Source of the DNA: an uncultured Oscillospiraceae bacterium
Lineage (GTDB): Bacteria > Bacillota > Clostridia > Oscillospirales > Acutalibacteraceae
Reading direction: 5' to 3'
Assembly (NCBI GenBank): GCA_900552285.1
Contig: URYV01000075.1
Coordinates: forward strand, 1 to 7,448
DNA length: 7,448 nt
Part shown: one piece after another, positions 1-6,281 of the stretch
Numbering within the stretch: the first letter of the stretch is position 1
Layout: each line of letters starts with the position of its first letter
Notes under the pieces: generated by a model
The model's input: only the letters and a program-made list of their open reading frames with translations
The model's database searches: none
Told to the model about the DNA's origin: nothing
Made by a program: the position numbers and the translations under genes

Positions 1-767
1 GACTCGGCAAACTCCGCCGTCGGCTCGGCTCTTTTGAAAAACTCCTCGGGAGTGCTGTGAATTATTTTGCACTCCTTGTCGGTTTCCATCCATTCCTTTA
101 TGTCGGCAAGGTCCTTTCTCGAAGGGCCGCCGCCGTGGTTTCCGACGCCCCAAAGGCACATCCATATTTCTCTATCCTCGTGGCCGCCCTTAACTCCCTG
201 GCAATGGCCTTTCGCGCAGCCGAAATAGGTGCTGTTATAGGTTGGGGAACGGAAGGCCTTTATTTTGCTTCCGTCAAAGCCCTCCCACCAGAAGAAATCG
301 TCGGGAAGAGCAAGCTCCCAGCCGAAGGGGCGAACGCAAATATAGCTGTCCTGACCGCATTTTTTTATAATCTGAACAAGTCCTCTCGTGTGGCCGAAGG
401 AGTCAAAATTCAGCGCGGTTGTGGGGTTTTCGCCGAAATTGTCCATGAAATATTTATGTCCGACCTGCGCATGGCGGATAAAGCTTTCGCCCGAGGGCAT
501 ATTGGCGTCGGGCTGAAGATACCAGCCGCCGATAACGTGCCATTTTCCCGCCTTTATGAGCTGCTTTATCTTTTCAAAAAGGTCGGGGGCATAATCGGCA
601 ATGTACTTATAAAGGCTGACCTCATTGTGGCAGAAGATATAATCGAATTGGTCGGCGAGATTTGCCGCGCTTTGGAATGTGGAAACGGCGGCCGACGCGC
701 CTTCCTCCCACTCCCAAAGCCAAACGGGGTCAAGATGGGCTTCGCATATAAGATGCAATTCCTTCAT
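1..767 (-). CDS. GH38 alpha-mannosidase, N-terminal part (runs off the left edge)
   Basis: Partial gene of 255 codons plus two bases, with no stop inside the window. I translated it directly from the minus strand. It matches the catalytic domain of glycoside hydrolase family 38, retaining zinc-dependent enzymes that remove alpha-mannose from glycans. Visible motifs are HLDPVW at residues 11-16 (zinc ligands His11 and Asp13), GGWYLQPD at 80-87, NMPSGES at 89-95, NFDSFGHTRG at 120-129 (Asp122 is the expected nucleophile and zinc ligand) and WGVGNHGGGPS at 206-216 (His211, expected fourth ligand). Family proteins usually have 800-1000 residues, so about a quarter to a third is present. There is no signal peptide, so it should act in the cytoplasm on imported mannosides. 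The start is supported by GAGGTG five bases upstream and by the HxD motif falling close to the N-terminus, as is usual in bacterial members. It lies just after the pfkA terminator with no clear promoter of its own. The family is firm; the exact linkage specificity is not. Confidence 0.93.
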   Translation of the reverse strand, partial: MKELHLICEAHLDPVWLWEWEEGASAAVSTFQSAANLADQFDYIFCHNEVSLYKYIADYAPDLFEKIKQLIKAGKWHVIGGWYLQPDANMPSGESFIRHAQVGHKYFMDNFGENPTTALNFDSFGHTRGLVQIIKKCGQDSYICVRPFGWELALPDDFFWWEGFDGSKIKAFRSPTYNSTYFGCAKGHCQGVKGGHEDREIWMCLWGVGNHGGGPSRKDLADIKEWMETDKECKIIHSTPEEFFKRAEPTAEFAE

Positions 768-772
768 TTCGT

Positions 773-778
773 CACCTC
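773..778 (-). promoter_or_regulatory. Ribosome binding site of the GH38 gene
   Basis: The minus strand reads GAGGTG, with five bases before the ATG at 765-767. It is a moderate Shine-Dalgarno match and the only one near this start, and it supports the chosen initiation codon. Confidence 0.65.
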
Positions 779-789
779 AGATTTTAAAA

Positions 790-832
790 ATAATATAAAA
801 AAGCCGTACCTCAGAAAAAGGTACAGCTTTTT
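790..832 (-). terminator. Rho-independent terminator after pfkA
   Basis: On the minus strand, arms at 832-820 and 810-798 form a 13-pair stem around a nine-base loop (819-811). The stem runs AAAAAGCTGTACC against GGTACGGCTTTTT, and a T-rich tract (TTTTTTATATTATTTTT) starts inside the descending arm. One pair is a U-G wobble in minus-strand RNA but would be a C-A mismatch in plus-strand RNA, so the hairpin is better suited to stopping minus-strand transcripts. It begins eight bases after the pfkA stop codon and should end the pfkA message. The A-rich flank of the upstream arm could allow some bidirectional action. Confidence 0.92.
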
Positions 833-839
833 ACCCGAA

Positions 840-1808
840 TCAGTTGTTTATTGTATTTGCGATTTCATAAAGCTTGTATTCAAAGGGCTTTTCCATTTTA
901 AGAGCCTCGAATATGTCGATGTCAACAAGCTCGCCGTGCCGATAAGCCACAACGCGGTTGCCGATACCCTGAGAAAGAAGATCGACTGCGGCATAGCCCA
1001 TTTCGCTGGCGCAGACGCGGTCGCGGACGCTGGGCGAACCGCCGCGCTGAACGTGACCGAGAATGGTGGCGCGGGAGTCGATTCCGGTGACGGCCTGAAT
1101 CTGCTTGGACAGCTTTTCAACACCGCCGATACCCTCGGCGACAACGATTATAAAATGCTTTTTGCCGGTGTTTTTGGCACGGTAAATGCGGTCGATGATG
1201 TCCTTTTCCACATCAAACTCAACCTCGGGGACAAGTATGGTGGTAGCTCCGCAGGCAATGCCCGAATGAAGTGCAAGATAACCGGCGCCTCTGCCCATGA
1301 CCTCGACAATGGTGCAGCGCTCGTGGCTCTGTGCGGTGTCGCGCAGACGGTCGACCATTTCCTTACAGGTGTTGACGGCGGTGTCAAAGCCGATGGAATA
1401 CTCGGTGCTTGAAATGTCGTTATCTATGGTGCCGGGAACGCCGACGCAGGGAATTCCTCTTTCCGAAAGGTCTCTTGCTCCGCGGTAGGTTCCGTCGCCG
1501 CCGATACAGACAATGCCGTCGATACCGTGCTTTTTGCAGGTGTTGATGGCGGTCTGCATACCCTCTTCTTCCTTAAATCTCGGGCTTCTTGCCGTGAAAA
1601 GCACGGTTCCGCCGCGATGAATAATGTCGGATACGCTGCGGATATTCATATCGAAAACCTCGTCCTCGATAAGTCCGTTATATCCTCTGTAAATTCCTTT
1701 TACTCTCATACCCTTGCTGAGAGCCGTTCTGACAACGGCGCGAACGGCCGCATTCATTCCGGGAGCGTCTCCTCCGCTCGTCAGAACTCCGATGGTCTTA
1801 ACATTCAT
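840..1808 (-). CDS. pfkA: ATP-dependent 6-phosphofructokinase
   Basis: A 322-residue protein, close to the usual 319-320 of bacterial PfkA. It phosphorylates fructose 6-phosphate with ATP to give fructose 1,6-bisphosphate, the committing step of glycolysis in the cytoplasm. Visible motifs are SGGDAPGMNA (11-20), TARSPRF (72-78), IGGDGT (102-107), PGTIDNDI (125-132, with the catalytic base expected at Asp129), VEVMGR (168-173) and GHVQRGGSPS (251-260). Gly106 and Gly126 occupy the two positions where pyrophosphate-dependent enzymes carry Asp and Lys, so ATP is the expected donor. I chose the ATG at 1808 over an in-frame ATG at 1922, because GGGAGG stands seven bases before it and the conserved domain begins at residue 4. 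The longer version would add 38 unrelated residues across the promoter. The gene has its own promoter and terminator and looks monocistronic. In many Firmicutes pyk follows pfkA; here it does not. Confidence 0.97.
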   Translation of the reverse strand: MNVKTIGVLTSGGDAPGMNAAVRAVVRTALSKGMRVKGIYRGYNGLIEDEVFDMNIRSVSDIIHRGGTVLFTARSPRFKEEEGMQTAINTCKKHGIDGIVCIGGDGTYRGARDLSERGIPCVGVPGTIDNDISSTEYSIGFDTAVNTCKEMVDRLRDTAQSHERCTIVEVMGRGAGYLALHSGIACGATTILVPEVEFDVEKDIIDRIYRAKNTGKKHFIIVVAEGIGGVEKLSKQIQAVTGIDSRATILGHVQRGGSPSVRDRVCASEMGYAAVDLLSQGIGNRVVAYRHGELVDIDIFEALKMEKPFEYKLYEIANTINN

Positions 1809-1815
1809 GTAAATG

Positions 1816-1821
1816 CCTCCC
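1816..1821 (-). promoter_or_regulatory. Ribosome binding site of pfkA
   Basis: The minus strand reads GGGAGG seven bases before the ATG at 1806-1808. It fixes the start of pfkA at residue sequence MNVKTIGVLTSGGD and argues against the upstream in-frame ATG codons. Confidence 0.85.
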
Positions 1822-1846
1822 AAATCCCTAAAATAATACTTATTCC

Positions 1847-1874
1847 ATTTTATCATCTTTGGCTCAAAAGTCAA
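1847..1874 (-). promoter_or_regulatory. Sigma-A type promoter of pfkA
   Basis: The minus strand carries TTGACT at 1874-1869 (five of six matches to the -35 consensus) and TAAAAT at 1852-1847 (five of six to the -10 consensus), with a 16-base spacer. Transcription would start near 1840, leaving a leader of about 30 bases that contains the GGGAGG site. The region lies between the dnaE stop and the pfkA start, as expected. No recognisable CcpA or Rex operator was seen around it. Assigned by eye. Confidence 0.75.
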
Positions 1875-1886
1875 GATATTTGTCGA

Positions 1887-1907
1887 ATTTATCGCATATT
1901 TATGCAT
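1887..1907 (-). repeat. Short AT-rich tandem repeat upstream of the pfkA promoter
   Basis: Two adjacent near-copies, ATGCATAAAT (1907-1898) and ATGCGATAAAT (1897-1887), lie on the minus strand directly after the dnaE stop codon. The end of one and start of the next also make the small inverted repeat GCATA-AA-TATGC (1905-1894). It ends about a dozen bases upstream of the -35 box, where an UP element or an operator could lie. It has no T tract and so is not a terminator. In AT-rich spacer DNA this may be chance. Confidence 0.3.
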
Positions 1908-1908
1908 T

Positions 1909-4900
1909 TTATTTAAGCACAAAGACGCCTTTTTCCCCGAGAATTCTGCGCAGCTCGCAAAGCAGCGGCTCGTTTAGGTCGACAAACAGGCTTCTCGGCG
2001 CCGCCACACGCTTGCCGCTGTCCTGAAATTTAAAGTAAACGGGGGTCGTTCCGTCGAATATTTCAAGGAGGTTTTTCACCCTGTCGTAGACCTCACCGCC
2101 GCTTTGGGGAAGCAGCAGATGAAGACCGTGATATTTTGACTGCGAAGGCGCCTTTTGCCTGTTTTTTTCAAAGCCGCGGGGATTTTTTGCAAACTCCTCG
2201 GCATCGCAAATGCTTTCGCATATAATCTGGGTTTCCCGTTCCTCGCGAAGGGATATTCTTCCGCCCATAACAACGGTCGAGCCTTCAAAAACAAGGTGGG
2301 AATACTCGCGCAGCGTTTTGGGAAACACAAGGATTTCCACATTTGAGGATGTGTCCTCAAGGGTCAGATATGCCATTTGGTCGTTGTTTCTCGTGGTCTT
2401 TTTTCTGACCTCGCTGATAACTCCGAGGAGCTTTACCCTCTTGCCGTCGTGATTTTTTTCCTGACCCGAGACAAGGTTTTCGATGTCGGTAATGCCCGCC
2501 GATTTTTTGATACCCTGATATTTCAAAACGGGATGTCCCGATATATATATACCCGTAGTTTCCTTTTCCATTTTAAGAAGCTCGGCTTTTGAAAGCTCGG
2601 GAAGGTCGGGCATTTTATAGTATTCCCCGTTTTGCTCGGCATTGTCGAAAAGACCCATTTGCCCTTCGATGTTGCTGCGGCTGTCCCCCGCAATGCCAGA
2701 AAGCAGCTTTTCATAGCAGGAGAGCATGGAAGCACGGGTGTTTCCGAAGCAGTCGAGCGCCCCGCTTTTTATTAAGCTTTCAAGACCCTTTTTGTTAAGC
2801 TCCCGCCCGTGCAGGCGGCGGCAAAAATCGGAAAAGCTTTTGAAGGGACCGTTTTCCCGACGGTTTCTTATTATGGCCTCGATTATATTTATACCGAGGT
2901 TTTTAATGGCAAGCAGGCCGAAAACCACCTTGCCCTCCCTGACCGAAAAGTCCCTTTCGCTGATGTTGACGTCGGGAGGCAGCACCTTTATTCCCATGCG
3001 GCTGCATTCGGCGATATATTTCGGCGCGTCGTTTACCGTGCTCGACATGAGAGCGGCCATAAACTCGGCGGGATAATGACATTTAAGATAAGCCGTGCGA
3101 TAGGCCACAAGAGCATAGGCGGCGGCATGGGATTTGTTAAAGGCATAGGAGGCAAAGGAGGTCATGTCGTCAAAAAGAGAATTCGAAATTTCCTTTGATA
3201 TGCCGTTTTTAAGACAGCCCTCCACAAAGGTCTCCCGCTCTTTTTCCATAACGTCCTGCTTTTTCTTTGCCATGGCGCGGCGCACCACGTCGGCGCGGCC
3301 GAAGGAATATCCCGCCAGCTCTCTGAACACCTGCATGACCTGTTCCTGATAGACAAGGCAGCCGTAGGTCACATCGAGAATGGGGGCAAGCTGCGGGGTC
3401 GGATATTTTATTCCGCCGGGATTGTGGCGGTTTTCGATATATTTTCCTATCGAGTCCATGGGACCGGGACGGTAGAGGGAAATAACGGCGATAATGTCCT
3501 CAAGGCTCTTCGGACGAAGGCGCTGAAGCACACTTTTCATGCCCGTGGATTCAAGCTGAAAAAGGCCGTCGGTGTTTCCCGAGGAAATTAACCTGAAAAC
3601 CTCGGCATCGTCGGTATCAATGCCCTTTATGTCAAAATTCGGCTCAGATTTTTTCACCATTTTTTCGGCGTCGTCGATAACCGTCAGAGTCCGAAGCCCC
3701 AAAAGGTCGATTTTGAGCAGACCGAGCTGCTCGAGAGCAGTCATGGTGAATTGTGTGACCATGGCGTCGTCGCTTTTGGCAAGGGGGACATAGCTGTCGA
3801 CGGTGTCCCTTGTTATAACCACTCCGGCGGCATGGGTCGAGGCGTGGCGCGGCATACCCTCCACCCTCATGGAAACGTCGATAAGCCGTTTTACATCCTC
3901 GTCCTCGGAATAAAGCTTTGAAAGCTCGGGAGAGCTGCCGAGAGCCTCCTTAAGAGACATTCCGTGCTTTTGGGGGATTTTTTTCGCCACACCGTCTACT
4001 GCGGAATAGGGCATCCCGAGGGCACGTCCCACATCTCTCACCGCCGCTCTTGCCGCAAGAGTACCGAAGGTGACGATTTGAGCCACATGGTCAAAGCCGT
4101 ATTTTTCCACAAGATATTTTATGACTTCCTCACGTCTGACATAGCAAAAATCCACGTCAAAATCGGGCATACTCACCCGCTCGGGATTTAAAAAGCGCTC
4201 GAAAATCAGGTTATATTTTATGGGGTCTATCTCGGTTATTCCGCAAAGATAGGCGCAAAGGCTTCCCGCGCCCGAGCCCCTTCCGGGACCCACGGGAATA
4301 CCGCGGCTTTTGGCGAAGTTTATAAAGTCGTAGACAATGAGGTAATAATCCACATACCCCATTTTGTTTATAACATCAAGCTCATAGTTCATGCGGTCTA
4401 CAATCGAATGGGCGGGAGATGGGCCGTAGAGCCGGCTCATACCCTTTTCGCAAAGTCCTTTAAGATATTCGAAATGGTCGCCCTCCACCTCAAAATGAGG
4501 CAGCTTTGTCTTTCCGAATTCGAATTCCACATTGCATTTTTCGGCAATTTCGGCCGTTCTTTCCACCGCATCGGAAAGGGCGGGAAAAAGCTCATACATT
4601 TCGTCGGCCGATTTAAGATAGAATTCCTCCGAAGAAAATTCAAGGCCTCCCTCGTCATCCACCGTTCTTCCCGTTTGTATGCAAATAAGCACCTTTTGGG
4701 TGAAGGCGTCGTCGGGTCGGATATAGTGAACGTCGTTTGTGGCAACAAGGGGAATTCCCGTTTCCCTCGAAAGGTTGACAAGCCTCGGAAGCACGGTTTT
4801 TTGCTCCTCTATGCCGTGATCCTGAATTTCAATATAATAATTGCCCTTGCCGAAAAGGTTTTCAAACCATAAAGCGGCCTCTTTGGCACCCTCATAATCC

Positions 4901-5349
4901 CCGTTTAAAAGCAGCTGAGGAATTTCGCCCGCAAGACAGGCCGAAAGGCAAATCAGTCCCTCGCTGTGTTTTTCGAGCAGCTTTTTGTCAATCCTCGGCT
5001 TTTGATAAAAACCCCGCGCAAAGGAAGCCGACACCAGCTTTATGAGATTTTTATAGCCCTCGTTGTTTTTGCACAGCAGTATAAGGTGATTATATGCCGA
5101 CTGCCCCCGTGCCGGGCGGCTTTCCATATCGCCCTTTGCCACATAAACCTCGCAGCCGATTATGGGCTTTATACCCTGAGCCTTACATTCCTTATAAAAA
5201 TCAATAACCCCGTACATAACGCCGTGGTCGGTCAAGGCCACAGCGCGCTGTCCGAGGTTTTTAACAGAGCTAACAAGCTCTCTTATACGGCAGGCGCCGT
5301 CAAGAAGGCTGTATTCGCTATGCAAATGAAGATGAACAAATTCTCTCAT
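1909..5349 (-). CDS. dnaE: DNA polymerase III alpha subunit (DnaE)
   Basis: A 1146-residue C-family replicative polymerase. The PHP domain occupies roughly residues 1-210, with the metal-binding set apparently complete (His8, His10, Asp41, His42, Glu67, His88, Cys138, Asp206, His208). The palm follows, with GPGRGSGAG at 354-362, PDFDVD at 395-400 (Asp398 and Asp400) and KIDLLGLRTLT at 546-556 (Asp548), the three expected catalytic aspartates. The fingers include YQEQVMQV (667-674) and NKSHAAAYA (738-746). Helix-hairpin-helix segments lie near 851-870, the beta-clamp motif QMGLF at 897-901, GIYISGHP at about 937-944, and an OB fold at about 970-1050, then a short C-terminal domain. Clostridia usually also carry PolC, so this enzyme may share the fork with it; PolC is not in the window. 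The ATG overlaps the whiA stop as ATGA and has only a weak AGGGA upstream, so translation is probably coupled to whiA. No terminator follows before the pfkA promoter. Confidence 0.98.
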   Translation of the reverse strand: MREFVHLHLHSEYSLLDGACRIRELVSSVKNLGQRAVALTDHGVMYGVIDFYKECKAQGIKPIIGCEVYVAKGDMESRPARGQSAYNHLILLCKNNEGYKNLIKLVSASFARGFYQKPRIDKKLLEKHSEGLICLSACLAGEIPQLLLNGDYEGAKEAALWFENLFGKGNYYIEIQDHGIEEQKTVLPRLVNLSRETGIPLVATNDVHYIRPDDAFTQKVLICIQTGRTVDDEGGLEFSSEEFYLKSADEMYELFPALSDAVERTAEIAEKCNVEFEFGKTKLPHFEVEGDHFEYLKGLCEKGMSRLYGPSPAHSIVDRMNYELDVINKMGYVDYYLIVYDFINFAKSRGIPVGPGRGSGAGSLCAYLCGITEIDPIKYNLIFERFLNPERVSMPDFDVDFCYVRREEVIKYLVEKYGFDHVAQIVTFGTLAARAAVRDVGRALGMPYSAVDGVAKKIPQKHGMSLKEALGSSPELSKLYSEDEDVKRLIDVSMRVEGMPRHASTHAAGVVITRDTVDSYVPLAKSDDAMVTQFTMTALEQLGLLKIDLLGLRTLTVIDDAEKMVKKSEPNFDIKGIDTDDAEVFRLISSGNTDGLFQLESTGMKSVLQRLRPKSLEDIIAVISLYRPGPMDSIGKYIENRHNPGGIKYPTPQLAPILDVTYGCLVYQEQVMQVFRELAGYSFGRADVVRRAMAKKKQDVMEKERETFVEGCLKNGISKEISNSLFDDMTSFASYAFNKSHAAAYALVAYRTAYLKCHYPAEFMAALMSSTVNDAPKYIAECSRMGIKVLPPDVNISERDFSVREGKVVFGLLAIKNLGINIIEAIIRNRRENGPFKSFSDFCRRLHGRELNKKGLESLIKSGALDCFGNTRASMLSCYEKLLSGIAGDSRSNIEGQMGLFDNAEQNGEYYKMPDLPELSKAELLKMEKETTGIYISGHPVLKYQGIKKSAGITDIENLVSGQEKNHDGKRVKLLGVISEVRKKTTRNNDQMAYLTLEDTSSNVEILVFPKTLREYSHLVFEGSTVVMGGRISLREERETQIICESICDAEEFAKNPRGFEKNRQKAPSQSKYHGLHLLLPQSGGEVYDRVKNLLEIFDGTTPVYFKFQDSGKRVAAPRSLFVDLNEPLLCELRRILGEKGVFVLK
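2647..2661 (-). other. Beta-clamp binding motif QMGLF within DnaE
   Basis: These codons encode Gln-Met-Gly-Leu-Phe at DnaE residues 897-901, between the helix-hairpin-helix segment and the OB fold. This matches the QxxLF-type internal motif by which alpha subunits bind the sliding clamp DnaN. The position agrees with that in other bacterial DnaE proteins. The function is inferred from motif and place. Confidence 0.8.
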
Positions 5350-6281
5350 TTTTCGTCCCTGTTTTCGGATTTTTTCGCCTCAATATCACCTGCGATCTGT
5401 ATTATTTTTTCAAGACGGTGATTAAGTCCCGAACGGCTCAATTTTTCCTCAAGCATTTCGCACAGCTCGGAAAGAGACGCGTCCTCGTTTTGCTTTCTGA
5501 GCACCGCCACCTCGTAGAGAGAGGGCGGAAGAAGTTCGAGACCTCCGGCGTTTTCTATTATTTCGATGGCTTTTTTCTGACGGCTGACGGCCGACAGGGT
5601 TTTGGAAATGTTGGCGGTTATACAGTTTGTGGTTCGGTTGACGTTGTTTCGCATTTCCTTGAGCATTTTGGCCTGCATAAAATCCATGGCCGAAAGCTGA
5701 CCGCCCATAAAGGCAATGATGTCCTCAATGGCGGCGCTGTCTTTATAATAAACCACATATGACGATTTTCTCGTGGTGATTTTGGGCGAAGTGAGATAGT
5801 CGCCGATGAAGGTCACAAGGTCGTTTGCGAGGCGTTTATATCCGACCTTGAACTCCAGGTGATATTCCTTTTCGGGACTCGTAATGCTGCCCGCCGACAG
5901 AAACACCCCTCGAATAAAGGCGGCCACACAGCAGTCGCCGTCGATATTTCCGCGGTTTATGCAAAGAAAAGGGTCTTTTTTGGAATGGAAAAAGAATTCC
6001 GATATTCCGCCGCAAAGCTCCTTTTCTATTTTACCCGAGTAGAGCCCGTTTTTTGCGCGGGAGCGCTGTATTTTCAAAGGCGCGTCAAGCACCTCTCCCG
6101 CAAGTGATTTAAACCGCTCGGCACAAAAATCATATTCGGTTTTAAAGGCAATTTCGTCATATCTGAAGGTTCTGAAAAAAAGCATTGCGCCGTAGCACTC
6201 GGCCTTTTTACAGCAGTCCTTCATGTTTTTTACCGAACAGAGCTCTTTTTTCACCCTGCCCGAAAAGGTCAGCTCGCTCAT
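5346..6281 (-). CDS. whiA: DNA-binding protein WhiA
   Basis: A 311-residue WhiA homologue of normal length. WhiA proteins join a degenerate LAGLIDADG homing-endonuclease fold, which has lost nuclease activity, to a C-terminal helix-turn-helix. They regulate sporulation in Streptomyces and affect division and chromosome segregation in Bacillus. Visible features are the N-terminal block FSGRVKKEL (6-14), RGVFLSAGSI (124-133) with YHLEFKV (140-146) in the LAGLIDADG part, and NRTTNCITANISKT (215-228) leading into the helix-turn-helix, where PPSLYEVAVLR (252-262) and SLSELCEML (269-277) precede the signature SRSGLNHRLEKI (282-293). The tail is charged (EAKKSENRDEK). The start overlaps the rapZ stop as ATGA, with AAAGGG six bases before it, and the stop overlaps the dnaE start as ATGA. 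It should be co-translated with both. The usual intervening neighbour yvcK is missing. Confidence 0.96.
   Translation of the reverse strand: MSELTFSGRVKKELCSVKNMKDCCKKAECYGAMLFFRTFRYDEIAFKTEYDFCAERFKSLAGEVLDAPLKIQRSRAKNGLYSGKIEKELCGGISEFFFHSKKDPFLCINRGNIDGDCCVAAFIRGVFLSAGSITSPEKEYHLEFKVGYKRLANDLVTFIGDYLTSPKITTRKSSYVVYYKDSAAIEDIIAFMGGQLSAMDFMQAKMLKEMRNNVNRTTNCITANISKTLSAVSRQKKAIEIIENAGGLELLPPSLYEVAVLRKQNEDASLSELCEMLEEKLSRSGLNHRLEKIIQIAGDIEAKKSENRDEK

Noticed and set aside
781..786. TAAAAT on the minus strand as the -10 box of a GH38 promoter.
   Set aside because: Transcription would start within the ribosome binding site, and no -35 match is found at 16-18 bases.
57..1412. A 451-codon open frame on the plus strand, the longest on that strand.
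   Set aside because: It lies antisense to the GH38 gene and most of pfkA and crosses the pfkA terminator. Its translation shows no recognisable family, while both minus-strand genes have full sets of conserved motifs. It is a composition-driven shadow.
1894..1905. GCATA-AA-TATGC inverted repeat as a dnaE terminator.
   Set aside because: The stem is short, the loop is too small, and no T tract follows. dnaE transcripts may run on into pfkA or end elsewhere.
1809..1922. A 38-residue N-terminal extension of pfkA from an upstream in-frame ATG.
   Set aside because: It would cover the promoter, the leader and the ribosome binding site, overlap the end of dnaE, and add residues with no PfkA similarity. 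The GGGAGG site points to the ATG at 1808.
4408..5421. Plus-strand open frames of about 150 codons across dnaE (4408-4872 and 4966-5421).
   Set aside because: They are fully antisense to conserved DnaE coding sequence, show no motif, and have no convincing ribosome binding site or promoter.
5346..6281. WhiA as an active LAGLIDADG homing endonuclease or part of an inserted selfish element.
   Set aside because: The C-terminal helix-turn-helix signature, the length and the cluster position are those of WhiA, whose nuclease site is known to be degenerate. There is no intron or intein boundary nearby.
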